Assembly (NCBI GenBank): GCA_903861125.1
Contig: CAIOTF010000039.1
Span: 1-64,000, forward strand
Length of the DNA stretch: 64,000 nt
Direction of reading: 5' to 3'
From: an uncultured Ignavibacteriota bacterium
GTDB lineage: Bacteria; Bacteroidota; Ignavibacteria; UBA10030; UBA8401
Of this stretch, positions 16,690-25,896 are shown in pieces (positions within the stretch are counted from its first letter, which is position 1; each line of letters begins with the position of its first letter). Position numbers and translations under genes: made by a program. The notes under the pieces are model-generated. The model was given only the letters and a program-made list of their open reading frames with translations, was not told the DNA's origin and did not search any database.

Positions 16690-17621
16690 TGAATACCATC
16701 GAAGTCGAGAATCTGACGAAACGTTTTGGGAAATTCACCGCCGTTGATCACATCAACTTTGAGGTGAAACAAGGCGAGATCTTCGGATTTTTGGGAGCGA
16801 ACGGTGCAGGTAAATCAACGACAATACGCATGCTGTGCGGATTGCTTTCGTCATCGGAAGGGACGGCGCGTGTCGGTGGATTCGATATCAATAAAGATCC
16901 GAACAGCGTGAAAGAAAGCATCGGATACATGTCGCAAAAATTCTCGTTGTATGAAGATCTTACGGTTACGGAGAATATCGAATTTTTCGGAAAGGTATAT
17001 GGGTTATCGGATTCCGACCTGAACGAGCGCAAGAACTGGGTGCTTGATATTGCAAATCTTCACGGCAGGGAACACAGTATTACGCAAACATTAAGCGGTG
17101 GCTGGAAACAGCGCCTTGCACTCGGTTGTGCCGTTCTTCATCGTCCGCGAATCATTTTTCTTGACGAGCCTACCAGCGGTGTCGATCCGGTAATGCGAAG
17201 AAAATTCTGGGAATTGATCAATGATCTTTCTGCGGAAGGGGTAACGGTACTGGTGACGACACATTTTCTTGAAGAAGCGGAGTATTGCAATGATATCATC
17301 CTTATCAACGCGGGGAAGATCATTGCGGCCGGCAGTCCGAAAGAGTTGAAACAGAACTATATCAAACATCCAATCCTTGAAGTGCAGTGTTCCGATGTCG
17401 TTGATGCGATGGAAAAGATCGAAACGCAGCCGTGGGCGGTGGAAACATCAATTTTCGGTACGAGTATCCACGTCAATGTAGAGGATGAAGAAAAGGCAAG
17501 AGTGAAGATCAAAGAATTATTATCCGGTGCGAAGATCAATTTGATTGCCATCGAACGTATCACCCCGTCACTCGAAGATGTGTTCATTTATCTTCTGGAT
17601 CAACAGGGGGGAGAGAAATAA
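16689..17621 (+). CDS. ABC transporter ATPase with canonical motifs
   Basis: This second nucleotide-binding protein of the exporter has 310 residues. It has Walker A GANGAGKST (36-44), YMSQKFSLYEDL, signature LSGGWKQRLALG, Walker B IIFLDEPTSGVD and an intact switch histidine in TTHFLEEAEYC. A C-terminal extension of about 85 residues (VLEVQCSDVVDAMEKIETQ...) is like that of its neighbour, showing that the two arose by duplication. The ATG at 16689 shares a base with the previous stop. It probably forms a heterodimer with the preceding ATPase. Confidence 0.93.
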   Translation: MNTIEVENLTKRFGKFTAVDHINFEVKQGEIFGFLGANGAGKSTTIRMLCGLLSSSEGTARVGGFDINKDPNSVKESIGYMSQKFSLYEDLTVTENIEFFGKVYGLSDSDLNERKNWVLDIANLHGREHSITQTLSGGWKQRLALGCAVLHRPRIIFLDEPTSGVDPVMRRKFWELINDLSAEGVTVLVTTHFLEEAEYCNDIILINAGKIIAAGSPKELKQNYIKHPILEVQCSDVVDAMEKIETQPWAVETSIFGTSIHVNVEDEEKARVKIKELLSGAKINLIAIERITPSLEDVFIYLLDQQGGEK

Positions 17622-17622
17622 T

Positions 17623-18750
17623 ATGTTCAGACAATTGCTTCCGATCATAACAAAAGAGTTCCGGCAGATAAAGCGGGATAGACGAGTGCTGGCGATACTT
17701 ACGCTCGTACCGGCCATGCTGCTGCTGCTCAACGGATATGCTCTGAACTTCGATGTTCGGAATATTAAAATGGCAGTGTATGACGGCGAGAAAAGTTCAC
17801 AAAGCAGGGAGCTGGTCAGCAGTTTCCTGACAGCCGGATATTTTGAATACACGGAGCATCTTACCGATTATTCAATGGCCCAATCGCTAATCGATGAAGG
17901 AACGGTGAAATTAGTGCTTGTCATTCCCCCCGGTTTTTCACGCGAGATCATTTCAGGACGTCAAACATCCATCCAGCTTCTTGTGGACGGGATGGATGCC
18001 AATGCAGCGGCAACGATCATCGGCTACGCACAGGCTGTAACGCAGCAATATTCACAGCAGATCATCCTCCGGAATCTTTCAAAGATAGGCCGGAAAAGTT
18101 ATATCCCGGTCAATTATGAAGCGCGTATCTGGTACAATCCGGAGATGAAGAGTGCAAAATTTCTTGTGCCAGGACTGATCGCATTCATTTTGGCGATTAC
18201 CGGAGTAATTGCGACGGCGCTTTCCATTGTAAAAGAAAAGGAAAGGAATACCATTGAACAGATAGATGTATCGCCGATCAAACCGCTCAGTCTGATAGTG
18301 GGGAAGATGATACCGTATGCCATTATCTCGCTAGTGGCTGCGGCTCTTGTATTGATCGCTGCCTATTTCATGTTTGATGTTCAGGTGAAAGGCAGTCTCG
18401 TGATGCTGTTCTTTGCTACATTACTTTTCGTGTGTGCTGCACTGGGGCAGGGACTGCTTGTATCAACCATCGCCGACAGCCAGCAGGTTGCATTTCAAAT
18501 TGCTTCAGTGGTTTCCATGCTGCCCACGATGATCCTTTCCGGATTTATGTTCCCCATAAAAAGTATGCCGTTGTTTCTGCAGATAATTTCCAACATCACT
18601 CCCGCGAAGTTCTATCTTGTGATCATGCGGGGCATCGTACTGAAAGGTGTAGGCATTGAAGCGTTCTGGCAGCAGATGATCTATCTTCTCATTTTTATCA
18701 CGGTCGTTGTCACGATCAGCGTCAAACGGTTCAAACAGCATTCGGTATAA
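17623..18750 (+). CDS. ABC-2 type permease (first of pair)
   Basis: This is a 375-residue ABC-2 permease of the YbhS/YbhR kind. One N-terminal membrane helix (VLAILTLVPAMLLLLNGYAL) precedes a periplasmic domain of about 140 residues. A bundle of five helices follows from about residue 180, and the family-typical ERNTIEQIDVSPIKPLSLIVGKMIPY cytoplasmic loop lies within it. The ATG at 17623 follows the ATPase stop by one base; the open frame starts earlier inside the ATPase gene. It pairs with the next gene. Confidence 0.92.
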   Translation: MFRQLLPIITKEFRQIKRDRRVLAILTLVPAMLLLLNGYALNFDVRNIKMAVYDGEKSSQSRELVSSFLTAGYFEYTEHLTDYSMAQSLIDEGTVKLVLVIPPGFSREIISGRQTSIQLLVDGMDANAAATIIGYAQAVTQQYSQQIILRNLSKIGRKSYIPVNYEARIWYNPEMKSAKFLVPGLIAFILAITGVIATALSIVKEKERNTIEQIDVSPIKPLSLIVGKMIPYAIISLVAAALVLIAAYFMFDVQVKGSLVMLFFATLLFVCAALGQGLLVSTIADSQQVAFQIASVVSMLPTMILSGFMFPIKSMPLFLQIISNITPAKFYLVIMRGIVLKGVGIEAFWQQMIYLLIFITVVVTISVKRFKQHSV

Positions 18751-18751
18751 C

Positions 18752-19876
18752 ATGAATATCCGGCGATTACAGGCATTGGTAAATAAAGAATTCGCTCAAT
18801 TCTTTAAGGATAAGCGGCTGCTGCCGATCATTTTCGTTGCACCGATCATCCAGCTTACGCTGTTAGGTTTTGCAGCATCATTGGATGTAAAGAATATTTC
18901 ATTCGTCCTTTGCGACCTGGACAAAACGAGTGAAAGCCGAAAATTTGCGGAATCGTTTACCAATTCCGGATATTTCACAATGGAATATTCTACGGAAGAT
19001 TATAATGATGTTCAGCGCTACCTCGATGAAAGCAAAGCGGCAATGGCACTTGTGATCCCGCCGAAATTCGGGAATAAAATATTGCGGCGGGAAACCGTTG
19101 ATGTGCAGGTGCTCTTTGACGGAAGTGAGGGAAATTCCACGGCGATTGCCTCGGGATATGTCATGCAGATCATAAGCCGTTATTCACAGAATGTTCTGGT
19201 AAATATTGTCGGCGATTTAAAACGGCTTGGCGGAATTAATTCGGAGATACGTGCGTGGTACAATCCGTCGCTGATCAGCAGAAAGTTCATGGTTCCGGGC
19301 GTTCTGGTGCTGATTCTGCTCATCACAACAACAAACCTTACCGCTATGGCCATTGTAAAAGAAAAAGAAGTCGGAACGCTTGAACAACTTCTTGTTACAC
19401 CGTTGCGTCCGGTCGAATTAATAATAGGAAAACTGATCCCGTTTACGCTGATCGGTCTTATTGTTGTTACGTTTGCCCTTCTGGTGATGATATTCGGATT
19501 TTCCATTCCGGTGCGAGGTTCCATCGTTTTGCTCTATGTCTTAACAGGATTTTTTTTGATGACGTCGCTTGGACTTGGTTTGTTCGTTTCGACTATTTCA
19601 AAGACCCAACAGCAGGCGATGATGGTCGGCATGTTCTTCGTGCTGATGCCCATGATGTACATTTCGGGATTTGTCTTTCCGGTTGAAAATATGCCGAAGA
19701 CCCTTCAAGTGATTGCCAATCTTATTCCGATGAAATATTATCTGGTCGTGATCCGTTCGATCATTTTGAAAGGTGTCGGCATATCGCATTTATGGTTCGA
19801 GGCAGTAATGCTTTTCGTTATGGGTGTGGTTGTGCTGACGGCCAGCGTAATGCGGTTCAAAGAAAAGACCGATTAA
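18752..19876 (+). CDS. ABC-2 type permease (second of pair)
   Basis: This 374-residue permease has the same topology as its neighbour and is clearly paralogous. It has an N-terminal helix, a periplasmic domain (DLDKTSESRKFAESFTNSGYF), then KEKEVGTLEQLLVTPLRPVELIIGKLIPF and five membrane helices. The pair would form a heterodimeric pore driven by the two ATPases. Its stop codon overlaps by 4 bp the stop of the convergent patatin gene, so there is no room for a terminator between them. Confidence 0.92.
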   Translation: MNIRRLQALVNKEFAQFFKDKRLLPIIFVAPIIQLTLLGFAASLDVKNISFVLCDLDKTSESRKFAESFTNSGYFTMEYSTEDYNDVQRYLDESKAAMALVIPPKFGNKILRRETVDVQVLFDGSEGNSTAIASGYVMQIISRYSQNVLVNIVGDLKRLGGINSEIRAWYNPSLISRKFMVPGVLVLILLITTTNLTAMAIVKEKEVGTLEQLLVTPLRPVELIIGKLIPFTLIGLIVVTFALLVMIFGFSIPVRGSIVLLYVLTGFFLMTSLGLGLFVSTISKTQQQAMMVGMFFVLMPMMYISGFVFPVENMPKTLQVIANLIPMKYYLVVIRSIILKGVGISHLWFEAVMLFVMGVVVLTASVMRFKEKTD

Positions 19877-22626
19877 AGAATCGGGTATCCGAGTGAGATG
19901 TATGCAACAACAGGTCCAAGCGTCAACGGTTGGTCGAGCAGATCCCTTCGTATATAGAAACTTCTTCCAAGAGAAAAATTGATCGGTCCCGCCGGAGTGT
20001 CAAGCGAAATCACCGCACCTACCCCATGATGGAAATCTCTGAAACGGATGTCTTCCCGCTGCGGCCAAATGCTGCCGAGATCATATCTCAACCTGAAATA
20101 CGTATCCCAAATTACCTGGAAGGGAAATCGTGTGCGAAGCTCAACGCTGGTAAGGAATACTTGACGGCCGCGGGAGTCGTATTCACGCAAACCAAAAAAA
20201 GAATCTTCGCCTCCCAAAGAAAATTGCTGGGTCAGCGGAAGGGTCTGATCGCCGAAACCAATAATAATTTTCGGCACCAGAGTGAAATTGCTGTAGGAAG
20301 TGTTTGTTTCATAGGCGAGATAGATCTTTGAATATCCAACATCACCCACAACGCCTTTTAATGAGGATGTTGCCGTTTCCCAGGAAAAATTTGTGAGAGA
20401 TCCTTTTCGGGCGAAAGGATACCGGTCCCGCGAATCAATGGTCGATGAGATTCTGAACGCCTGAAGAGAGAATTGTTCCGGCTGATATCCTGTTCCGGAA
20501 ATAAATTTGACTTCATCAGATTCGAGTCGATACTCTATATTGAATATGCCAAAGCGTTCAACCTGCTGCCCAAGCTGCAGCGAAACGCCATAAATGACCT
20601 GTCGGTATTCACCGTTACGCGAGCGTACAAACTCTGTCCGGTTACTCCTGGCAGGATCGGTAAAATACGAATCAATATCCCGAAGGTCATAATATGCATC
20701 AAGATTGAACGTAAAGTACGAGTTGAATATTCTGTTCGCCTGGAAATCGGCGATATATTTTCTGTTGCTCAGCCCACCGGCAAAACTTGCCCCGATCTCT
20801 GTTGCGGTACCCAGAAGATTTTCGTTCCGGAATTCCAGCGATGGTTGAACATTTCTTTCGTTGTCGATCCTGAAGCCAAGCCGCGAAACGTCGGTCGGTT
20901 TTTCTTCCATTTGTATCGAGATTACCGGAAGATCGTTCTCATAACCGACATCCATGGATACTTGTTCAAAAAGATTTGTGCCGTATAGATTGGCCAAAGC
21001 TTTTCTCCCTTTATCAACGGTAAAGATATTCCCGTCGCGAAAACCCAACTCTCTCCAGATCACCCAATCGCGGGAATATTTTTTCCCCTTTAGATATATT
21101 TTTTGGATGATGCCTTCATTGATCCCGAGCGAAAGTTTCCCCGACAGCGTATCGAAATGAACCGATTGAATGCGTGCCAGGGAATAACCGTTCTCGCGAT
21201 ACATACCCAGGAATTGTTCAAATGCAGACTCCAAGTTCGGAATGTTAACTGGTTTCCCAATAAGCGAGTCAATAGGCCCCATAAGTACATCCGATTCAAC
21301 CAATGTGTTTCCGGATATTTCAACGGACCGCAATAAAGGATTTACGGCCGTTTGGATTTTCAGATATGCTGATGTATCAATCAGCGACAATTCTCCGCTG
21401 ACATTGCTATATTGTCCGGTATTGTACAGGCTGGAAATGATTTCCCGTAGTGCCGGAATAGATGTTCTGGAGTTTTTTCCTATCGGCAGCAAAAGAACTG
21501 AGTCAGATGTGAGGATGTTATGTTCTAACCTGTCTATAGTGAAAGAAAAACTGGATAAGGGGGAAGCGTCACGAAGTGACAAATATATTTTACTATTAAT
21601 GCTGTCCTTGATCTCATTTATTTTATTAAGAGCAGCAATACTTCCCTGTTGTTTGGCAAACGCCAGATGTGTGAAATCGACGAATGGAAACTGACCAAGG
21701 TCGGGCGTAATAACTATTGTGGCATTTTCCAAAGACTGTTTATTCTTTTCCTGAGCCATGATGTTGACTATCTGGTCGGTTACTTCCCAGGGATTGTTTA
21801 ACTGTGAAGCGGTCCGCAACGGACTGACGACATTCACGGCAATGATAATATCAGCTCCGAGTTTTTTTGCAACATCAACAGGTATATTAGAAACCAAGCC
21901 GCCGTCGGTCAGTTCCAGTGTATCTTTTTTCAAAGGACTGTAAAGCAGGGGAATAGAAATGCTGGCTCGCAATGCTTCCGAAAGATTTCCCGAACGAAAG
22001 ACTATTTGTTTGCCGGAGACAAGATCTGTTGAAACACACCGGAAAGGAATCTTCAAATCGTCAAAATTCTTAACGGGATGATACAAACTCTGGAGAGTGA
22101 GCTGATTGATGAAATTCGTGAGTCTCTGACCGCTTGAAAGTGCCGAAGGAAGAATCGGTGTTAGTCCGTCAAACCGTAACGTCAATTGTTTACGGTCGGC
22201 AGCAACTTTGTGGGAAAGATACATATCCTCACGTTCGTTATCCTGTGTCAGGGAGAGAACGTAATTCCAGTCCGTTGAATCGACAAGTTTTTCAAGTTCC
22301 GCTGTTGTATATCCGGATGCGTATAATCCGCCTATGATTCCTCCGATGCTTGAACCGACAATAAAATCGATCGGGATATTGTTCTTTTCAAGTTCTTTCA
22401 GAACGCCAATATGCGCAATACCCCTTGCGCCGCCGCCGCTCAGCACTAAGCAAACAGTCGGACGTTTAATCTTTTGAAATTTTACCGTAAAGATGGTATC
22501 TGCAGGTGTTTCGGAAAAGACCGGCGAAATGGTTAAAGTTCTTTCCTGAGAATTCGCGAGGATAATAAAAGAGAATAAACAGGCAAGAACTCTAATAAAG
22601 GTATGTGAAAAAACGTTTTTGCGCAT
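19873..22626 (-). CDS. Patatin-POTRA-Omp85 barrel protein (type Vd autotransporter-like)
   Basis: This 917-residue outer-membrane protein fuses a phospholipase to its own transporter. A signal peptide (VLACLFSFIILANSQ) is followed by a patatin domain (about 55-350). That domain has the oxyanion loop GGGARG (64-69), the nucleophile Ser93 in GSSIGG and the Asp241 partner in LTDGGLVSN. POTRA repeats cover about 375-550 and an Omp85 barrel runs to the C-terminus. This is the architecture of PlpD-like proteins. I chose the start MRKNVFSH; the open frame continues 41 codons upstream with no signal-like sequence. It is divergent from a small membrane protein gene. Confidence 0.9.
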   Translation of the reverse strand: MRKNVFSHTFIRVLACLFSFIILANSQERTLTISPVFSETPADTIFTVKFQKIKRPTVCLVLSGGGARGIAHIGVLKELEKNNIPIDFIVGSSIGGIIGGLYASGYTTAELEKLVDSTDWNYVLSLTQDNEREDMYLSHKVAADRKQLTLRFDGLTPILPSALSSGQRLTNFINQLTLQSLYHPVKNFDDLKIPFRCVSTDLVSGKQIVFRSGNLSEALRASISIPLLYSPLKKDTLELTDGGLVSNIPVDVAKKLGADIIIAVNVVSPLRTASQLNNPWEVTDQIVNIMAQEKNKQSLENATIVITPDLGQFPFVDFTHLAFAKQQGSIAALNKINEIKDSINSKIYLSLRDASPLSSFSFTIDRLEHNILTSDSVLLLPIGKNSRTSIPALREIISSLYNTGQYSNVSGELSLIDTSAYLKIQTAVNPLLRSVEISGNTLVESDVLMGPIDSLIGKPVNIPNLESAFEQFLGMYRENGYSLARIQSVHFDTLSGKLSLGINEGIIQKIYLKGKKYSRDWVIWRELGFRDGNIFTVDKGRKALANLYGTNLFEQVSMDVGYENDLPVISIQMEEKPTDVSRLGFRIDNERNVQPSLEFRNENLLGTATEIGASFAGGLSNRKYIADFQANRIFNSYFTFNLDAYYDLRDIDSYFTDPARSNRTEFVRSRNGEYRQVIYGVSLQLGQQVERFGIFNIEYRLESDEVKFISGTGYQPEQFSLQAFRISSTIDSRDRYPFARKGSLTNFSWETATSSLKGVVGDVGYSKIYLAYETNTSYSNFTLVPKIIIGFGDQTLPLTQQFSLGGEDSFFGLREYDSRGRQVFLTSVELRTRFPFQVIWDTYFRLRYDLGSIWPQREDIRFRDFHHGVGAVISLDTPAGPINFSLGRSFYIRRDLLDQPLTLGPVVAYISLGYPIL

Positions 22627-22781
22627 AGGGAATACTAAAAGATACAAAAATCCCGAATAAAATACCCGTTTTTTTGGGTGGTACGGTCCCGTTGCAGCAA
22701 CGAACCAGCGTTGATTTCCGTCACGGACCATTTTCCAAAATTGTTGCAATATTATTATACAATTACGATGAAAGGTTTCTC

Positions 22782-23003
22782 ATGGAAAAAAACGAAAATG
22801 ATGAAAAAGAAAATAAACAGCTCATACTTTTATCCTTTAACATTGCTCTTATGATAGCAAGTTTTATCATCGCACTTGTTGCGCTGCCGTATGAACTTTT
22901 TTTTATTGTTGCCGTCGTCATATTAATTGCGCTGCACAGTGTGGAAAAAGACCTCAAAAAGATCAATCCTAAACGAATAACGATTTCCAGCATTCTCAAA
23001 TAA
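22782..23003 (+). CDS. Small membrane protein, unknown function
   Basis: This 73-residue protein has a charged N-terminus (MEKNENDEKENKQ), two closely spaced hydrophobic helices over residues about 14-56 and a basic tail (EKDLKKINPKR). AAAGG lies 6 nt upstream of the chosen ATG; the open frame extends further upstream but that part looks random. I do not recognise a family. It is divergent from the patatin gene and followed by a clear terminator, so it is probably a single-gene unit. Confidence 0.6.
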   Translation: MEKNENDEKENKQLILLSFNIALMIASFIIALVALPYELFFIVAVVILIALHSVEKDLKKINPKRITISSILK

Positions 23004-23029
23004 ATAAAAAATTGCGGATAGTAAAAAAC

Positions 23030-23053
23030 AGCGGAAGTGATTCCGCTTTTTTT
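23030..23053 (+). terminator. Rho-independent terminator after small membrane protein
   Basis: AGCGGAA, loop GTGA and TTCCGCT form a 7-bp stem followed by a T-run, 27 nt after the stop codon. Confidence 0.85.
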
Positions 23054-23070
23054 ATTCCCTAATTGGTAAA

Positions 23071-23114
23071 TACCCCGCAGTTTGTCCGAAGGACCACTTC
23101 GTAGCTGCAGGGAT
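23071..23114. repeat. Decayed palindromic repeat
   Basis: ACCCCGCAG (23072-23080) and CTGCAGGGAT (23105-23114) are imperfect inverted arms around a smaller GTCC/GGAC hairpin (23084-23094). It resembles a degraded REP-like hairpin in the gap before the isoaspartyl peptidase gene. Confidence 0.4.
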
Positions 23115-23212
23115 GATTTATTTTTGAATGTGCAGCGAAATATTTCCATAGGACTAACATATTTTATTAAGTAAATTTCCGTTATAAATTTAAAACTTTT
23201 TACAGTGGGTCA

Positions 23213-24118
23213 ATGATTTCATTGGTAGTTCATGGCGGTGCATGGAATATTCCGGATGACATGGTGCAGGCGCACCGCGCCGGCATTGCGAAGGCGCTTG
23301 AAATTGGATGGAAGCTTTTGTCTAACGGCGGCAATGGTGTTGAGGCCGTTGAACAGACCATACGATCCATGGAAGATGATCCAACATTTGATGCCGGCAG
23401 GGGTTCCTTCGTAAATGCTCTTGGGGAAATTGAACTTGATGCCAGCATTATGAACGGCAGTTCATTACGGTGCGGAGCCGTTGCGTCAGTTCAAAACATA
23501 CAAAATCCGATCTCACTTGCACGATTGGTGATGGAAAAAAGCGAACATGTTCTTCTCACCGGCATGGGCGTCGTACGTTTTGCAAAAGAAAATGGAATGA
23601 TGCAATGCAGTAAAGACGAATTGCTGGTCGGCAGGGAACTGGAGCGATGGAAGAGTCTTCAGTCGAAAACAAGATTTTCCACAAAAGATGCTTTCAAAGC
23701 CGATCGGCCTTCGGATACGGTGGGAGCAATTGCATTAGATACGGCCGGAAATATTGTGGTAGGAACATCCACCGGCGGAACACCGAATAAATATCCCGGA
23801 CGTGTCGGCGATTCGCCGCTGATTGGTTGCGGGACATATGCGGATTCCAACATCGGCGGTGTGTCGTGTACCGGCTGGGGCGAAGCGATTATTAAAGTTG
23901 TTTTAGCGAAAACGATCATCGATTATATGGATATGAATGGTGCGGATGGGGACACTGCCGCCAAGTATGGCATCGATCGTCTTGCCAAAAAAGCAGATGG
24001 TTATGGCGGTGTGATTGTTTTGGATAAACACGGGAAACCGTCGGTCTGTTTTAATACTCCCCGCATGGCGCGGGCATACCGGACATCGGAGATGAACAGC
24101 ACTGTGATAGAGGTATAA
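23213..24118 (+). CDS. Isoaspartyl peptidase / L-asparaginase (Ntn hydrolase)
   Basis: This is a plant-type asparaginase that removes isoaspartyl residues from dipeptides and hydrolyses L-asparagine. The precursor self-cleaves before Thr169 in PSDTVGAIALD to expose the nucleophile. VVHGGAWNIP lies at the N-terminus. The substrate motifs STGGTPNKYPGRVGDSPLIGCGTYAD follow the cleavage site. Length, 301 residues, is typical. There is no signal peptide, so it is cytoplasmic and probably acts in repair or turnover of damaged peptides. It lies 9 nt before the methyltransferase gene. Confidence 0.93.
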   Translation: MISLVVHGGAWNIPDDMVQAHRAGIAKALEIGWKLLSNGGNGVEAVEQTIRSMEDDPTFDAGRGSFVNALGEIELDASIMNGSSLRCGAVASVQNIQNPISLARLVMEKSEHVLLTGMGVVRFAKENGMMQCSKDELLVGRELERWKSLQSKTRFSTKDAFKADRPSDTVGAIALDTAGNIVVGTSTGGTPNKYPGRVGDSPLIGCGTYADSNIGGVSCTGWGEAIIKVVLAKTIIDYMDMNGADGDTAAKYGIDRLAKKADGYGGVIVLDKHGKPSVCFNTPRMARAYRTSEMNSTVIEV

Positions 24119-24127
24119 ACTGCACGC

Positions 24128-25411
24128 ATGAAACTTTCCTCGTTGATCGGACACGTAACAGAATTATATTCAGAAGTCAATCATTCGCCAAAACCGGCTG
24201 ACCGTCTTATCGATCTCTTTTTCCGGGAACGAAAATATCTCGGTTCAAAAGACCGCCGGTTCATTTCTGAGACGCTCTACGGCATGCTGCGTCACAAAAA
24301 AAGGATTGAATGGAGCCTTTCCATTCTTGAAAATAAAAACACTCCTCTGTATCACGCCTTGGCATATTTGCTGTTTGGGAACACAATGGATGCCGGGAAT
24401 CTTTCCGCCGAGGTGAATGTTTCTGCCGACGATCTTGCCATGATCGGTCAGCGGATTAATAGTGAACCGGTTCTCGATTCTGAAATTGAAACGACCGCAA
24501 CGAAGTTCTCATTCCAAAACTGGATGATCGAAGATTGGGAAAAGAACATCGGCAGCGCAGAACTCAGCCCATTATGTGCTTCGTTGAATACACAGGCTCC
24601 TATGACGATCCGCGTCAATACAATTAAAATATCAAGGGATGAGTGTCAGCAAAAATTATTGCAGGAGGGAATTGAGACTGACAAAACGGAATTGTCTCCG
24701 TACGGCCTTCATTTGAAAAAGCGGACCAATCTTTTTCAATTGCAGTCGTTTAAGGAGGGATTGTTTGAAGTGCAGGACGAGGGGAGTCAATTGCTCGCAC
24801 TGCTTGTCGATCCGAAGCCGAAGTCAAAGGTCATCGATGCATGTGCGGGTGCTGGCGGGAAAGCGCTTGCTTTGGCTTCCATAATGAACAACCGCGGGGA
24901 AATTTTTGCGTTTGATGTTCACTCTTTTCGGCTTGAAGAACTGCGGAAACGGATCAGACGCGACGGTGTTGATTCAATCCGCACTAAGGTTATACAGGAA
25001 GATGAAGCTGTTGAAGAATTTTTAGGTTCGGCGGATTATGTGCTCGTCGATGCACCGTGTACTGGTACGGGAACGATCCGCCGCAATCCGGGAATGAAGT
25101 GGAGCGTGTCGAAACAGATGCTCGAAGAACTGAAGGAAAAACAATATTCCATCCTTTCACTGAATTCACAGTATGTGAAACCCGGCGGACGGTTGATCTA
25201 TGCTACCTGTTCATTATTCAGAGACGAAAACCAGAATGTAGTTGAACGGTTTCTGTCGCAGCACCCTCATTTTGAACTGCTTGATCCATCATCAATTTTA
25301 ACCCGTTATAGTCTTGCACCTTTGGCAAACAAGGAATATTTTCAACTGTTGCCGCACCAATACAACACAGACGGATTTTTTGCCGCCGTCATGAAAAATT
25401 CAAAGATATGA
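24128..25411 (+). CDS. RsmB/NSUN-family RNA 5-methylcytosine methyltransferase
   Basis: This SAM-dependent enzyme is likely to methylate a 16S rRNA cytosine. Residues 1-130 form a NusB-like helical RNA-binding region (DRRFISETLYGMLRHKKRIEW). A ferredoxin-like RNA-binding region follows, then the catalytic domain with VIDACAGAGGKALALAS for SAM. The two catalytic cysteines sit in DAPCTGTGTIRRNPGMKW and YATCSLFRDEN. The 427-residue length fits RsmB. The target base cannot be read from sequence. It overlaps the following lipoprotein gene by 4 bp. Confidence 0.9.
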   Translation: MKLSSLIGHVTELYSEVNHSPKPADRLIDLFFRERKYLGSKDRRFISETLYGMLRHKKRIEWSLSILENKNTPLYHALAYLLFGNTMDAGNLSAEVNVSADDLAMIGQRINSEPVLDSEIETTATKFSFQNWMIEDWEKNIGSAELSPLCASLNTQAPMTIRVNTIKISRDECQQKLLQEGIETDKTELSPYGLHLKKRTNLFQLQSFKEGLFEVQDEGSQLLALLVDPKPKSKVIDACAGAGGKALALASIMNNRGEIFAFDVHSFRLEELRKRIRRDGVDSIRTKVIQEDEAVEEFLGSADYVLVDAPCTGTGTIRRNPGMKWSVSKQMLEELKEKQYSILSLNSQYVKPGGRLIYATCSLFRDENQNVVERFLSQHPHFELLDPSSILTRYSLAPLANKEYFQLLPHQYNTDGFFAAVMKNSKI

Positions 25412-25896
25412 AAACGCTCTCTGTATTCGTATGCGTATTTATTGCCGGTTGTTCATCACTGTCGGATGAAGATCTATGGAAAAAAGTTGAACAGGCAAAA
25501 GCAAACCGCAATTGGGATTCAACGATCCAGGTGTCGCAACGGATACTCAAGGAATATCCTGAAGGGCGCTATGGGAGTTGGGCGAGGTTTGCACTTGCGG
25601 AAAGCTACCGGTTCAAGAACCAACCGCGCGAAGCATTGGATAACTACAAGATATTTATTAACCGGTATTCCGATATGCAGCCGGGTGCTTTGTCGCTGTT
25701 CCTTGTCGGTTATATTTACGGTAACAATCTGCATCTGTATGATAGTGCCAAAATCTATTACGAACGGTTCCTGGTTAAATATCCGGGGCATGAATTGATC
25801 CCGTCTGTAAAATTGGAGCTGGAATCACTCGGAAAATCGCCTCAGCAGGTATTGGATGAACAATCAGCGCACCGAAATCAGCTAACGAAAAAATAA
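25408..25896 (+). CDS. TPR-type lipoprotein (BamD/YbgF-like fold)
   Basis: This 162-residue lipoprotein has signal peptide MKTLSVFVCVFIAGC with lipobox IAGC. It has about three tetratricopeptide-like repeats, including YPEGRYGSWARFALAESYRFKNQPREALDNY and DSAKIYYERFLVKYPGHELIP, which resemble outer-membrane lipoprotein BamD. It is shorter than BamD (usually about 240), so I do not call it that. It sits between an rRNA methyltransferase and a DUF58 gene with overlapping or abutting ends. Confidence 0.8.
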   Translation: MKTLSVFVCVFIAGCSSLSDEDLWKKVEQAKANRNWDSTIQVSQRILKEYPEGRYGSWARFALAESYRFKNQPREALDNYKIFINRYSDMQPGALSLFLVGYIYGNNLHLYDSAKIYYERFLVKYPGHELIPSVKLELESLGKSPQQVLDEQSAHRNQLTKK

